Program-made: the position numbers and the translations under genes
In this document: positions 51,464 to 58,018 of the stretch, piece by piece
Position numbering within the stretch: the first letter of the stretch is position 1
Layout: every line of letters begins with the position of its first letter
Notes under the pieces: generated by a model
Seen by the model: the letters and a program-made list of their open reading frames with translations, nothing else
Database searches by the model: none
What the model was told of the DNA's origin: nothing
Assembly (NCBI RefSeq): GCF_023498005.1
Contig: NZ_CP097289.1
Span: 4,898,001 to 4,962,000 of the forward strand
DNA from: Streptomyces durmitorensis
GTDB taxonomy: Bacteria; Actinomycetota; Actinomycetes; Streptomycetales; Streptomycetaceae
Reading direction: 5' to 3'
DNA length: 64,000 bases

Positions 51464-51466
51464 CAG
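51422..51466 (+). repeat. attL core (3' half of tRNA-Arg)
   Basis: 45 bp from the anticodon loop (CTACGGATC) to GTGCACAG just past the tRNA end. It matches 55528-55572 in 44 of 45 positions; the difference is C51452 versus T55558. Confidence 0.92.
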
Positions 51467-51470
51467 CAGA

Positions 51471-51506
51471 CCAGAGGCCCTAGCGGGTAACCGCTAGGGC
51501 CTCTGG
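51471..51506. terminator. terminator shared by tRNA-Arg and the integrase remnant
   Basis: Perfect 16-bp stem (51471-51486 with 51491-51506), GTAA loop, then CGTTT. The integrase stop codon (51480-51482) lies inside the left arm. Confidence 0.88.
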
Positions 51507-52125
51507 CGTTTGCGGTGACGGCAGTCGTTGACGGCAACCGCCCTGGATCGCGGCAGGCGACCTGGCTGGGGTGTAGATGCCCATCGTCACGCGGATGGAG
51601 CTGTGCCCGAGGATTTCCATGATGGTCCGGGCGCCGGAACCCTGCTCGTGCAGGAGTGAGGCGCAGGTGCGCCGAAGATCGTGGAAGCGGACCTGACGGA
51701 TGCCCGCCCGGTTGCTCAGGGTCTCGAAGGCGCGGCTCAGGTTCCGGGGCTCGATCGGCGTCCCGTTGCGTGTGGTGAACGCAAGATCCGATGCCGTCCA
51801 CTTCTCACCGTCCGCCAGCCGGTCGGGCCTCCGCTGAGCGCGGCGAGCCCGTAATGCCGTCCGGCACTCCTCTGGCAGCGCGAGCCGACGCGTGGAGCGG
51901 CGGGTCTTCGTCGGCGGTCAGCGACAGCTCACCGCCGACCCGCTGGAGGCTCTGCCGGATGTCGATCACGCCGTCCGCAAGATCGACGTCCTTCCAGGAC
52001 AGCCCGAGGATCTCACCGCGGCGCAGGCCGAGCCGGACCGCCAGTTCGTACGCGGCCGACAGCCGATCCCTGCTGGCAGCCGCCCGTACCCGGCCCTCGC
52101 CGTGCAGTCGGTAATCCCCTCGCAT
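51480..52125 (-). pseudogene. tyrosine integrase, N-terminally truncated and frameshifted
   Basis: Reading leftward, one frame to about 51905 encodes DRLSAAYELAVRLGLRRGEI with the first catalytic Arg (LGLRRGEILGLSW), then VDLADGVIDIRQSLQ. A frame change near 51900-51905 then gives TRRSTRRLALPEECRTAL, the HDLRRT (HxxR) box, LGHSS with the second His, and the tyrosine in TMGIYTPA, ending TAG at 51480. All the C-terminal catalytic residues are intact, but the N-terminal arm- and core-binding domains are missing beyond about 52075. One TTA codon (in RTALRA) is present. It lies 17 bp from the tRNA, as AICE integrases do. Confidence 0.85.
51516..51537. promoter_or_regulatory. candidate integrase arm-type sites, left side
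   Basis: TGACGGCAG (51516-51524) and TGACGGCAA (51529-51537), a direct repeat 13 bp apart, about 50 bp from the att core. The same pair occurs on the right side at 55422-55442. Confidence 0.6.
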
Positions 52126-52170
52126 CTGCTCGGGTCCCCACCGAGCCCGCAGAACGTGGGGGAGCCACGT

Positions 52171-52200
52171 CGATCGGCTTCGATCGGCTTCGATCGGTGA
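52171..52200. repeat. 10-bp tandem repeat CGATCGGCTT
   Basis: Two exact copies (52171, 52181) and a partial third (52191), just before the integrase remnant and after the 39-aa gene. It may mark the deletion junction that removed the replication and transfer genes. Confidence 0.8.
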
Positions 52201-52209
52201 GGACGGGAG

Positions 52210-52329
52210 TCAGAGGAGAGTCGAGCTGGACGCCAAGGTGAAGCCGATGACCAGGCCACACGATCCGGAGTTCATGCAGATCAGCAGTGGGCCGGTGAAC
52301 TGCCCCAACCGGGCGATTGCTTGGCGCAT
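52210..52329 (-). CDS. possible 39-aa protein coupled to the DUF7848 gene
   Basis: The ATG at 52329 shares its A with the TGA of the DUF7848 gene (TGATG), a strong sign of coupled translation. The product starts MRQAIARLGQFTGPLLIC and is mostly hydrophobic, so it could be a single-span membrane peptide. No family recognised. Downstream the element is broken, so this may be the truncated start of a larger gene. Confidence 0.45.
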   Translation of the reverse strand: MRQAIARLGQFTGPLLICMNSGSCGLVIGFTLASSSTLL

Positions 52330-52565
52330 CAGGCTCGCCTCCAAGCCCGCCACGGGCGCGTGATGATCTCGCGATAGGTGTGGTGGGACGGGTGCTTGCC
52401 ACAGTGTTCGAGGACCCAGGCCTGTGGCTCGGCGAAGTCCTCCCCAACCGGGGACATCTCGCCGTCGACCGCGCACTGCATGGCGTACGTCGCCGGTTCC
52501 GCGTCAGGTTCGCGATCGGGTTCGAGGGTCCACGTCTCGTACCGCAGTACAGCGCGCGGGCTCAC
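52329..52565 (-). CDS. DUF7848-like small protein, 78 aa
   Basis: A GTG at 52565 overlaps the previous stop as GTGA. The sequence YETWTLEPDREPDAEP, then CAVDGEMSPVGEDFAEPQAWVLEHCGKHPSHHTYREI, shown by its motifs, matches a small family common in AICEs and Streptomyces prophage-like regions (DUF7848, from memory). Relatives have a CxxC pair (CAVC); here the second Cys is replaced (CAVDG), leaving one Cys there and one in EHCGKHP, so a zinc site may be incomplete. Function unknown. Confidence 0.75.
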   Translation of the reverse strand: MSPRAVLRYETWTLEPDREPDAEPATYAMQCAVDGEMSPVGEDFAEPQAWVLEHCGKHPSHHTYREIITRPWRAWRRA

Positions 52566-52783
52566 CGACCCCACCGCCCATTGGCTACAGCCACTTTGGC
52601 GCTGAGCCCCTCCGCTTGACTGGGATGGCGGAGCGCATCGGGTGGGACGTCCCACTCCAGGCCCCCGCATGGCGGCCGGAGTTGCACATAGGGACCCTCA
52701 TGTCCCATCACGACGCCCGCTTTGCCAGTGCGCTCATCCACCATGAGAACGCCGATAGTTGGAAGAGCCGCGTTGTCGGTCAC
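52562..52783 (-). CDS. small conserved AICE-type protein, 73 aa
   Basis: From a GTG at 52783. GVLMVDERTGKAGVVMGHEGPYVQLRPPCGGLEWDVPP is a beta-rich fold seen in many small Streptomyces proteins encoded just before a DUF7848-type gene in integrative elements. No catalytic motif. First gene of a three-gene overlapping minus-strand set, divergent from the XRE regulator; the 206-bp intergenic region has GTCCC repeats at 52933, 52952 and 52964 (ACGTCCC twice, CCGTCCC once), a possible operator. Confidence 0.7.
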   Translation of the reverse strand: MTDNAALPTIGVLMVDERTGKAGVVMGHEGPYVQLRPPCGGLEWDVPPDALRHPSQAEGLSAKVAVANGRWGR

Positions 52784-52989
52784 TACTGCCTTCTCCTCGC
52801 CGCGGGAACGAACCGGATCGGAGCCAGGCCGCCGAATGACTCGGCAATCAGTCGGCATCCGTCCGTGCTCACGCGAAGAAGCATCAGGCGAACCGGTAGG
52901 ACCTAGAAACCACCCCCAAACCCCACTTCAGGACGTCCCGCGTCGGGTAGAACGTCCCTAGTGCCGTCCCAAGACTCAGGGGGAGACTC

Positions 52990-53736
52990 ATGCAGAACGA
53001 GAGACTACGTGCCGTCATGGCGGCCGGAGGCTGGACGTATGCCGCCCTCGCAAAGGCAGTTGAGGTGGACCCCAAGTCGGTTGAGCGATGGGTGAATTTG
53101 GGCCGTACGCCGCGCCGTGCCACAGCCTTACAGGCGGCTGAAGCCCTAGGAGAAGACGTGCACGCACTCTGGCCGGCACTTCGGCAGGCCCGCCCCGCCC
53201 GCGCGATCAGCCCGGAACTCGTTGCCCTCTATGAGCAGCGTGCAGACATCCCCGTGTCCACGTTCGTGGACATGATGACGCAGGCCCGCGAGCGCATCGA
53301 CGTGTTGGTGTACGCGGCCGTCTTCCTGCACGAGGCGTACCCGCGGCTGAACGATCTGCTTCGTGAACGTGCCGCCGAGAGCTGCACCGTACGCATCGCG
53401 GTAGGCGACGCCGAAAGCTCGAACGTCCAGGCTCGCGGCCAGGAGGAGCGGTTCGGTCACGGCATCGAGTCCCGGTGCCGGCTGGCCCTGATGCACTACC
53501 GCTCTCTGGTCGGGGTATCTGGCATCGAAATAAGGACCCACGGAACGACGCTCTACAACTCCTTGTACCGCGCCGACGACCAGATGCTGATCAACGCTCA
53601 CGTCTGGGGAGTGAACGCGTACGGCGCCCCGGTGTGGCATCTCCGTCGTAACGGGGATGGCGGCATGTTCGACACCTACGGCCAGAGCTTCGACGCGGTA
53701 TGGGCGACGGCGGAGCCGGTACAGGAGGAGGAGTGA
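52990..53736 (+). CDS. XRE-type HTH regulator with C-terminal DUF5919 (PLD-like) domain
   Basis: 248 residues from an ATG with GGGGGAGA upstream. Residues 5-60 are a helix-turn-helix (MAAGGWTYAALAKAVEVDPKSVERWV). The rest, from about 75, is a DUF5919-like alpha/beta domain (ISPELVALYEQRADIP; RIDVLVYAAVFLHEAYP; EIRTHGTTLYNSLYRADDQMLINAHVWG) that resembles half of a phospholipase D fold. Leu47 is encoded by TTA (53128-53130), so translation should depend on the bldA tRNA. The Nudix gene starts 2 bp after its stop. Likely regulator of the element or sensor of a small ligand. Confidence 0.85.
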   Translation: MQNERLRAVMAAGGWTYAALAKAVEVDPKSVERWVNLGRTPRRATALQAAEALGEDVHALWPALRQARPARAISPELVALYEQRADIPVSTFVDMMTQARERIDVLVYAAVFLHEAYPRLNDLLRERAAESCTVRIAVGDAESSNVQARGQEERFGHGIESRCRLALMHYRSLVGVSGIEIRTHGTTLYNSLYRADDQMLINAHVWGVNAYGAPVWHLRRNGDGGMFDTYGQSFDAVWATAEPVQEEE

Positions 53737-53738
53737 CC

Positions 53739-54209
53739 ATGTCGCGGACCGAGTACTACGACGACCCGAACGCACCCAAGCCGAACAGCATGGTTGTCGC
53801 GGCCTCAGCGGTCGTCACCGACGAGCACGGTCGCATCCTGCTTCAGCGACGCCGCGACAACGACCTCTGGGCGCTGCCCGGGGGCGGCATGGACCTCACT
53901 GACTCTCTGCCCGGTACTGCGGTCCGCGAGGTCAAGGAAGAGACCGGTCTCGACGTCGAGATCACGGGCCTCGTCGGTACGTACACCGACCCGAAGCACA
54001 TCATCGAGTACACGGACGGCGAGGTCCGACGACAGTTCAACGTCTGCTTCACCGCCCGGGCCATCGGCGGTCAGCTCGCGATCTCCAATGAGTCAACTGA
54101 ACTCCGGTTTGTCAGTCCGGAGGAACTCAAGGACTTGACGATGCACCACACTCAGCGGCTCAGGCTCCAGCACTTCCTGGAGCACCGCGAGCGACCGTAT
54201 CTGGGCTGA
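53739..54209 (+). CDS. Nudix hydrolase, element-borne
   Basis: 156 residues from the ATG at 53739 (AGGAGGAGG 8-16 nt upstream; a GTG at 53733 is also possible). The Nudix box reads GGGMDLTDSLPGTAVREVKEETGL: the REVKEETGL half is exact, while the usual first Glu is replaced by Asp. It starts with RTEYYDDPNAP, common in AICE-linked Nudix proteins. The pSAM2 immunity factor Pif, which blocks redundant transfer, is a Nudix-motif protein on the same class of element, so an immunity role is possible; a housekeeping hydrolase cannot be excluded. Confidence 0.88.
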   Translation: MSRTEYYDDPNAPKPNSMVVAASAVVTDEHGRILLQRRRDNDLWALPGGGMDLTDSLPGTAVREVKEETGLDVEITGLVGTYTDPKHIIEYTDGEVRRQFNVCFTARAIGGQLAISNESTELRFVSPEELKDLTMHHTQRLRLQHFLEHRERPYLG

Positions 54210-54317
54210 CGGCGACGGACCGTGGCCTAAGCGGTGGAACATCTGCAGGTACGGACAGGTGTGTTGATGCTGCCCGGGATATCTGTGGTGTCATCTCGGC
54301 TGTGAGAGTCTGACGGC

Positions 54318-54959
54318 GTGTCTGGACGCCTGGGTGGCCCCGAACCTTCACAGCGTTTCTCTGACGAGCAGATCGTCAACTGGTTGATTGACGAGTGCCG
54401 AGACGCAGGGAACCGTGTCTCGGCCCTGACCACTTCGGGTGACCGGATCCTCGCTGCAGGCAGCACCGTGATCGCACTGCTGGCCACCATCGCTGTCGGC
54501 GGGGGCAAAGGCTACCTACTGATGTGGCTGCCCCTAGGCGTTTCCATCGTCATCGTCTACGGGCTCTATCTGAACAACATGACCCGAGCACTGATCGGCT
54601 ACAAGATCGGTCTTGAGAAGGAGATCGAGAAGCGAGTTGGTGTCCCACTGATCACGTGGCAATCCCGGGTCAACGTTCGGGCCGGCAGCAGCCATCACGT
54701 GAAGAGTCTGCTTCTTATGGGGGCGGTCGTGTACGCGGCGAGCGCAGGACTCGGCCTCAGCCAGGCCTTTCACACGTTGGTGTCCGGCGCCTGGGGCCAA
54801 GAGCGAGCGTGGCTGTACATAGCGCTGACAAGCGTAAGCATCATCCTCGGTACCGCTGTCATCTGCTACTGCCTGTGGATCCAGCGCGGCACCCGCAAGG
54901 CCACGGAACAGCAGGTCACAAGCATGTTCACCGCCACTGGGCGGCCCAACAATTTATGA
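54318..54959 (+). CDS. four-helix membrane protein of unknown function, element cargo
   Basis: 213 residues from a GTG. A soluble N terminus (QIVNWLIDECRDAGNRVSAL) leads to two membrane segments (IALLATIAVGGGKGYLLMW, LPLGVSIVIVYGLYL), a basic/amphipathic loop (GLEKEIEKRVGVPLITWQSR), and two more segments (SLLLMGAVVYAASAGLGL, YIALTSVSIILGTAVICYCLW). The penultimate codon is TTA (54954-54956). I do not recognise a family. A membrane protein beside a regulator and a nucleotide hydrolase would also fit a surface-exclusion or defence module, but nothing in the sequence proves it. Confidence 0.75.
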   Translation: MSGRLGGPEPSQRFSDEQIVNWLIDECRDAGNRVSALTTSGDRILAAGSTVIALLATIAVGGGKGYLLMWLPLGVSIVIVYGLYLNNMTRALIGYKIGLEKEIEKRVGVPLITWQSRVNVRAGSSHHVKSLLLMGAVVYAASAGLGLSQAFHTLVSGAWGQERAWLYIALTSVSIILGTAVICYCLWIQRGTRKATEQQVTSMFTATGRPNNL

Positions 54960-55527
54960 GGCAACCCGTGGAGTAGCTCCCTATGGCTAGGTCGCGTTTC
55001 ATTGGGACTCCCTCTTGGCTATCGTTCCTGCAACCTCACCTTGGATTTACGCAATGATTGATGACGGCCCAGCTTACAAAGGGCTGTTGCATTGTTCCGT
55101 TAAGCGATTTGATCTCGGCCTCTCGGCGCGGCCGTGGCCTCCCGATCGCAGTAGCCAGGATTGGGGAACATACTGGCAAATGCGTTTCTGATGCACACTC
55201 TTCCGAGTCGGTCTGGGTGTGCGAAAATTGATTGAAGCAGCAAAAATTTCGACTGAAGTTCAAGCCCGACCGTTCGAGGTTCCTTCGCACCGTTGCGTGG
55301 TAACTCGCGCAGGAGAGTTGCGCTGGCCGCCGTCTGAGGCTGGTGTAGTCGCGATCAGCCAGACTGCTGTGCTGAGGCCAGACTGGCGCAAGGCAGGAGC
55401 AGGTGACGTTAGAGCTGAGATTGACGGCAGTTCTGACGGCAACGACGGCACACAATCACGCATGGTCGCTTAACTGAGCGATCAAGGCCGGAGCTGGACA
55501 GTCCCTCGCCTGTGGATTTGCCCGATC
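54960..55527. other. low-GC right flank of the element, no convincing gene
   Basis: About 570 bp with clearly lower GC than the rest of the window. Open frames on both strands lack Streptomyces codon bias and ribosome-binding sites, so I call none. It contains the right arm-type repeats at 55422-55450. Confidence 0.7.
55422..55450. promoter_or_regulatory. candidate integrase arm-type sites, right side
   Basis: TGACGGCAG (55422-55430) and TGACGGCAA (55434-55442), then CGACGGCA (55443-55450), the same pair in the same order as at 51516-51537, 78 bp from the right att core. Confidence 0.6.
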
Positions 55528-55572
55528 CTACGGATCAGAAGGTTGCAGGTTCGAATCTTGCCGAGTGCACAG
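55528..55572 (+). repeat. attR core (copy of the tRNA-Arg 3' half)
   Basis: 44 of 45 bases identical to 51422-51466. Only the 3' half of the tRNA is present, so it is not a functional tRNA gene. The T at 55558 breaks a T-stem pair. Confidence 0.92.
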
Positions 55573-55576
55573 GCTG

Positions 55577-55606
55577 AGAGGCCCCGGACGAGAGTCCGGG
55601 GTCTCT
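55577..55606. terminator. hairpin at the right junction
   Basis: Stem of 13 pairs (55577-55589 with 55594-55606; one G-T), 4-nt loop, followed by TTCG. Probably the original terminator downstream of the uninterrupted tRNA-Arg, and convergent for the oxidoreductase gene. Confidence 0.8.
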
Positions 55607-55627
55607 TTCGTGTGGCCCCTGTGCGGG

Positions 55628-56824
55628 TCAGGCCGCCAGCTTCGTGGTCGGGGTCGTCTCGGGGTGGTTCTGTGTGACCCGGCGGGGCCTCGTCGGGATT
55701 CCGAGCAGGGGGTTGGCCACGCCCCAGGCCGCGCCCTTGCAGATCAACTCCTTGTAGACGGCGGCGAGCCGGCCCGTCAGGGCGCTGCGGACCGCGCGGT
55801 CGTCGGCGGTGACGTACTGGATCAGGCCGTCCTTGCGGCCCAGCGAGATGCACTGGTTGAAGTAGCGCATCGGGGTCTTCGGGATCTTGCCGCCGGTCAG
55901 GCGGGCCGCGATGGCGTCCGCGGCCTGCCATGCCATCGGGGTGCCCGTGGCGCAGGACATCCGCAGCGGCTTGTCGCCGGGGCCCATCGCCATGGCCGCG
56001 TCGCCGACCGCGTACACGTCCGGGTGCGAGACCGAGCGCATGGTCCGGTCGACCACGATCTGGCCGGTGTCGGTGACGTCAAGCGTGGTGGCCCGTGCGA
56101 TGGGGTGGACCGCGAAGCCGGTGGTCCACACGGTGACCGCGGCCGGGATGGACGTGCCGTCGGCCGTGGTGACGGCGTCGGGCGTCACGCCGGTGACGGC
56201 TGCCTGCTCGTGTGCGGTGATGCCGAGCCTCGCGAAGACCTTCCGTACGTGGGCGCGGCCCTTGGGCGAGAGCCAGTCGCCGAGTCCGCCGCGGGCGGCG
56301 AGGGTGACGTCGAGGTCCGGGCGGGCCTCGGCGATCTCGGTCGCGGCCTCCAGACCGGTGAGGCCGCCGCCGACGACGACCACGGGCTGCCCCGCGTCCA
56401 GGCCGGCCAGGCGCTCGCGCAGCCGCAGTGCTCCGGGGCGCCCTGCGAGCTCGTGGGCGTGCTCGGCGGTGCCGGGGACGCTCTGGGCGTTCCAGCCGCT
56501 GCCGAGGGCGTAGACCAGGGTGTCGTACGGAAGTTCCTCCGCGCCCTGCTCGTCGCTGACGGCGACCGTCTTGGCGTCGACGTCGACGCCGGTGACCTTG
56601 GCGAGCCGCAGTTCCACGCCGGTGTTCGCGAACATCTCGCTGAAGGGCCGGGGCCTGAGGTCCTGGCCGACCGTCAGCTGGTGCATCCGGACGCGCTCGA
56701 CGAAGTCGGGCTCGGCGTTGACGAGGGTGATGGCGACATCCTCGCGGCTCAACCGCTTGGCAAGGCGCCCGGCGGCGATGGCTCCGGTGTATCCGGCTCC
56801 GATGACGACGATGCGGTGCTTCAT
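55628..56824 (-). CDS. NDH-2-like NAD(P)H/FAD oxidoreductase
   Basis: 398 residues. Two Rossmann motifs: HRIVVIGAGYTGAIAAGRLA at the N terminus (FAD) and PVVVVGGGLTGLEAATEIAE near 165 (NAD(P)H), then the FAD-binding DVYAVGDAAMAMGPGDKP. It resembles type II NADH dehydrogenases but lacks an obvious membrane-anchoring C terminus. It follows an ECF41 sigma gene on the same strand with 122 bp between, the arrangement known for ECF41, whose neighbour is usually a carboxymuconolactone decarboxylase, oxidoreductase or epimerase and is the sigma factor's target. A perfect CRP-like palindrome lies in the gap. Confidence 0.9.
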   Translation of the reverse strand: MKHRIVVIGAGYTGAIAAGRLAKRLSREDVAITLVNAEPDFVERVRMHQLTVGQDLRPRPFSEMFANTGVELRLAKVTGVDVDAKTVAVSDEQGAEELPYDTLVYALGSGWNAQSVPGTAEHAHELAGRPGALRLRERLAGLDAGQPVVVVGGGLTGLEAATEIAEARPDLDVTLAARGGLGDWLSPKGRAHVRKVFARLGITAHEQAAVTGVTPDAVTTADGTSIPAAVTVWTTGFAVHPIARATTLDVTDTGQIVVDRTMRSVSHPDVYAVGDAAMAMGPGDKPLRMSCATGTPMAWQAADAIAARLTGGKIPKTPMRYFNQCISLGRKDGLIQYVTADDRAVRSALTGRLAAVYKELICKGAAWGVANPLLGIPTRPRRVTQNHPETTPTTKLAA

Positions 56825-56903
56825 TTTCCTGCTCCTGTCATCAGCTCTTCAGCGGGTTCGTCACTTGAACCGGGTAGCCCGCTGTTTCCTGACAGGTGTG
56901 TGG

Positions 56904-56919
56904 TGTGAAGCACGTCACA
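56904..56919. promoter_or_regulatory. CRP/FNR-type palindrome TGTGA-N6-TCACA
   Basis: TGTGAAGCACGTCACA, an exact match to the CRP half-sites, 80 bp upstream of the oxidoreductase start and just downstream of the ECF41 stop. Streptomyces Crp binds related GTGN6CAC sites. Function inferred. Confidence 0.55.
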
Positions 56920-56945
56920 TCATGGGCAGGGGGGAGGACAGGTGG

Positions 56946-57890
56946 TCAGAAGGCCTTTAGCAAGGGGTCTCCGTGGTCCCTGGTCGCCCACTGCCGGGTC
57001 GCGCGTTCGAGCTTGTCGGGGTTCACCTGGTTGCGGAACGCGACGATGCCCTCGTCGGTGATCTCCAGGCACATGACGCCGACGACCCGGTCGTCGACGA
57101 CCACCACGACGGCGGGGGCGCCGTTGGCGGTCGAGATGTAGATGTCGGGTGAGCCGCCGACGTAGGCGCGCTTGGCCTCGCTGGGCTTGAACAGGCCCCG
57201 CATGAACTTCGCGACCGCGACAGCGCCCTCGAACGCCTTGGCGCGCGCCGGGACCTTGCCGCCGCCGTCGCCGATGGAGATGGCGTCCTCGGTGAGCAGC
57301 CGCACGAGCGGCTCGGTCCGGCCGCTGGTGGCGGCCGCGAGGAACTCCTCGACGATCCGCTGGGCGGCGGCCTCGTCGATCTCGGTGCGGGGCTTGCCGG
57401 CCGCGACGTGCTTCTTGGCGCGGTGGAAGATCTGCTGGCAGGCGGACTCGCTGATGTCGAGGATCTCGGCGACCTCCCGGTGCGGATAGCCGAAGGCCTC
57501 CCGCAGCACGTACACCACACGCTCGTTGGGCGAGAGGCGCTCCATGAGGGTCAGGACCGCGTACGAGACCGATTCGCGCTGTTCGACGGTGTCGGCGGGG
57601 CCGAGCATCGGGTCGCCGGCGAGCAGCGGCTCGGGCAGCCACTGGCCCACGTAGGTCTCGCGCCGGGCGCGGGCCGATGTGAGCTGGTTGAGGCACAGGT
57701 TGGTGAGGACCTTCGTCAGCCAGGCCTCGGGGACCTCGATGCGGTCGACGTCGGCGGCCTGCCAGCGCAGGAACGTGTCCTGCACAGCGTCCTCGGCGTC
57801 GCTCGCGGAGCCGAGGAGGCGGTAGGCGATGGCCTCCAGGCGGGGCATGAAGGCCTCGAACCGGTCCGTGTCGTTCATGGTCACAGCCAT
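56946..57890 (-). CDS. ECF41-family RNA polymerase sigma factor with SnoaL-like C-terminal domain
   Basis: 314 residues from the ATG at 57890; MNDTDRF at 57878 is an alternative. A TAGGAT seven bases upstream suggests a leaderless start. Region 2 (RLLGSASDAEDAVQDTFLRW) and region 4 (LSPNERVVYVLREAFGYPHREVAEIL) are typical, and about 120 residues of SnoaL-like fold follow. All three ECF41 signatures are visible: WLPEP in the linker, DGGGK and NPDKL in the C-terminal domain. In this family the C-terminal domain controls activity in place of an anti-sigma factor. The likely target is the adjacent oxidoreductase gene. Confidence 0.95.
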   Translation of the reverse strand: MAVTMNDTDRFEAFMPRLEAIAYRLLGSASDAEDAVQDTFLRWQAADVDRIEVPEAWLTKVLTNLCLNQLTSARARRETYVGQWLPEPLLAGDPMLGPADTVEQRESVSYAVLTLMERLSPNERVVYVLREAFGYPHREVAEILDISESACQQIFHRAKKHVAAGKPRTEIDEAAAQRIVEEFLAAATSGRTEPLVRLLTEDAISIGDGGGKVPARAKAFEGAVAVAKFMRGLFKPSEAKRAYVGGSPDIYISTANGAPAVVVVVDDRVVGVMCLEITDEGIVAFRNQVNPDKLERATRQWATRDHGDPLLKAF

Positions 57891-57968
57891 GTTCCGGATC
57901 CTAGCCCGCACGGCGCGCGGCGCCCTCGGGTCCTGGAAGTCCGGGCCATATTGACATGCTCGGCACAA

Positions 57969-57980
57969 TGGTCCGGACCA
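57969..57980 (+). promoter_or_regulatory. DasR-like box upstream of the chitinase gene
   Basis: TGGTCCGGACCA is a perfect 12-bp palindrome matching the DasR/chitinase-box form TGGTCYRGACCA, 39 bp before the chosen start. A TTGACA lies at 57951-57956. DasR, the GlcNAc-responsive GntR regulator, controls chitinase genes through such sites in S. coelicolor. Confidence 0.75.
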
Positions 57981-58018
57981 ATCTTGCAGAGGATGCGACG
58001 TCCGACGGGAGTGATGAC

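Larger units (their letters stand above)
51422..55572. mobile_element. degenerate AICE-like integrative element in tRNA-Arg(ACG)
   Basis: Bounded by a 45-bp direct repeat of the tRNA-Arg 3' half, with one mismatch. Inside, in order: a broken tyrosine integrase next to the tRNA, three tiny coupled minus-strand genes typical of actinomycete integrative elements, and divergently an XRE-DUF5919 regulator, a Nudix hydrolase and a membrane protein. No excisionase, Rep or FtsK-like Tra gene is present. Two cargo genes carry TTA codons, and the right 570 bp have much lower GC than the chromosome. It looks like a remnant after internal deletion. Confidence 0.85.

Noticed and set aside
55036..55455. 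139-codon minus-strand frame in the right flank of the element
   Set aside because: Codon use is unlike Streptomyces genes, there is no ribosome-binding site, and no motif is recognisable; the region is low-GC decayed DNA.
55528..55572. A second tRNA-Arg gene
   Set aside because: Only the 3' half is present, with no acceptor 5' strand or D arm; it is the right att site.
57956..58018. Upstream ATG as the chitinase start
   Set aside because: It would place the DasR-like palindrome and the TTGACA promoter element at or inside the coding start, and the signal peptide would be preceded by about 20 polar residues.
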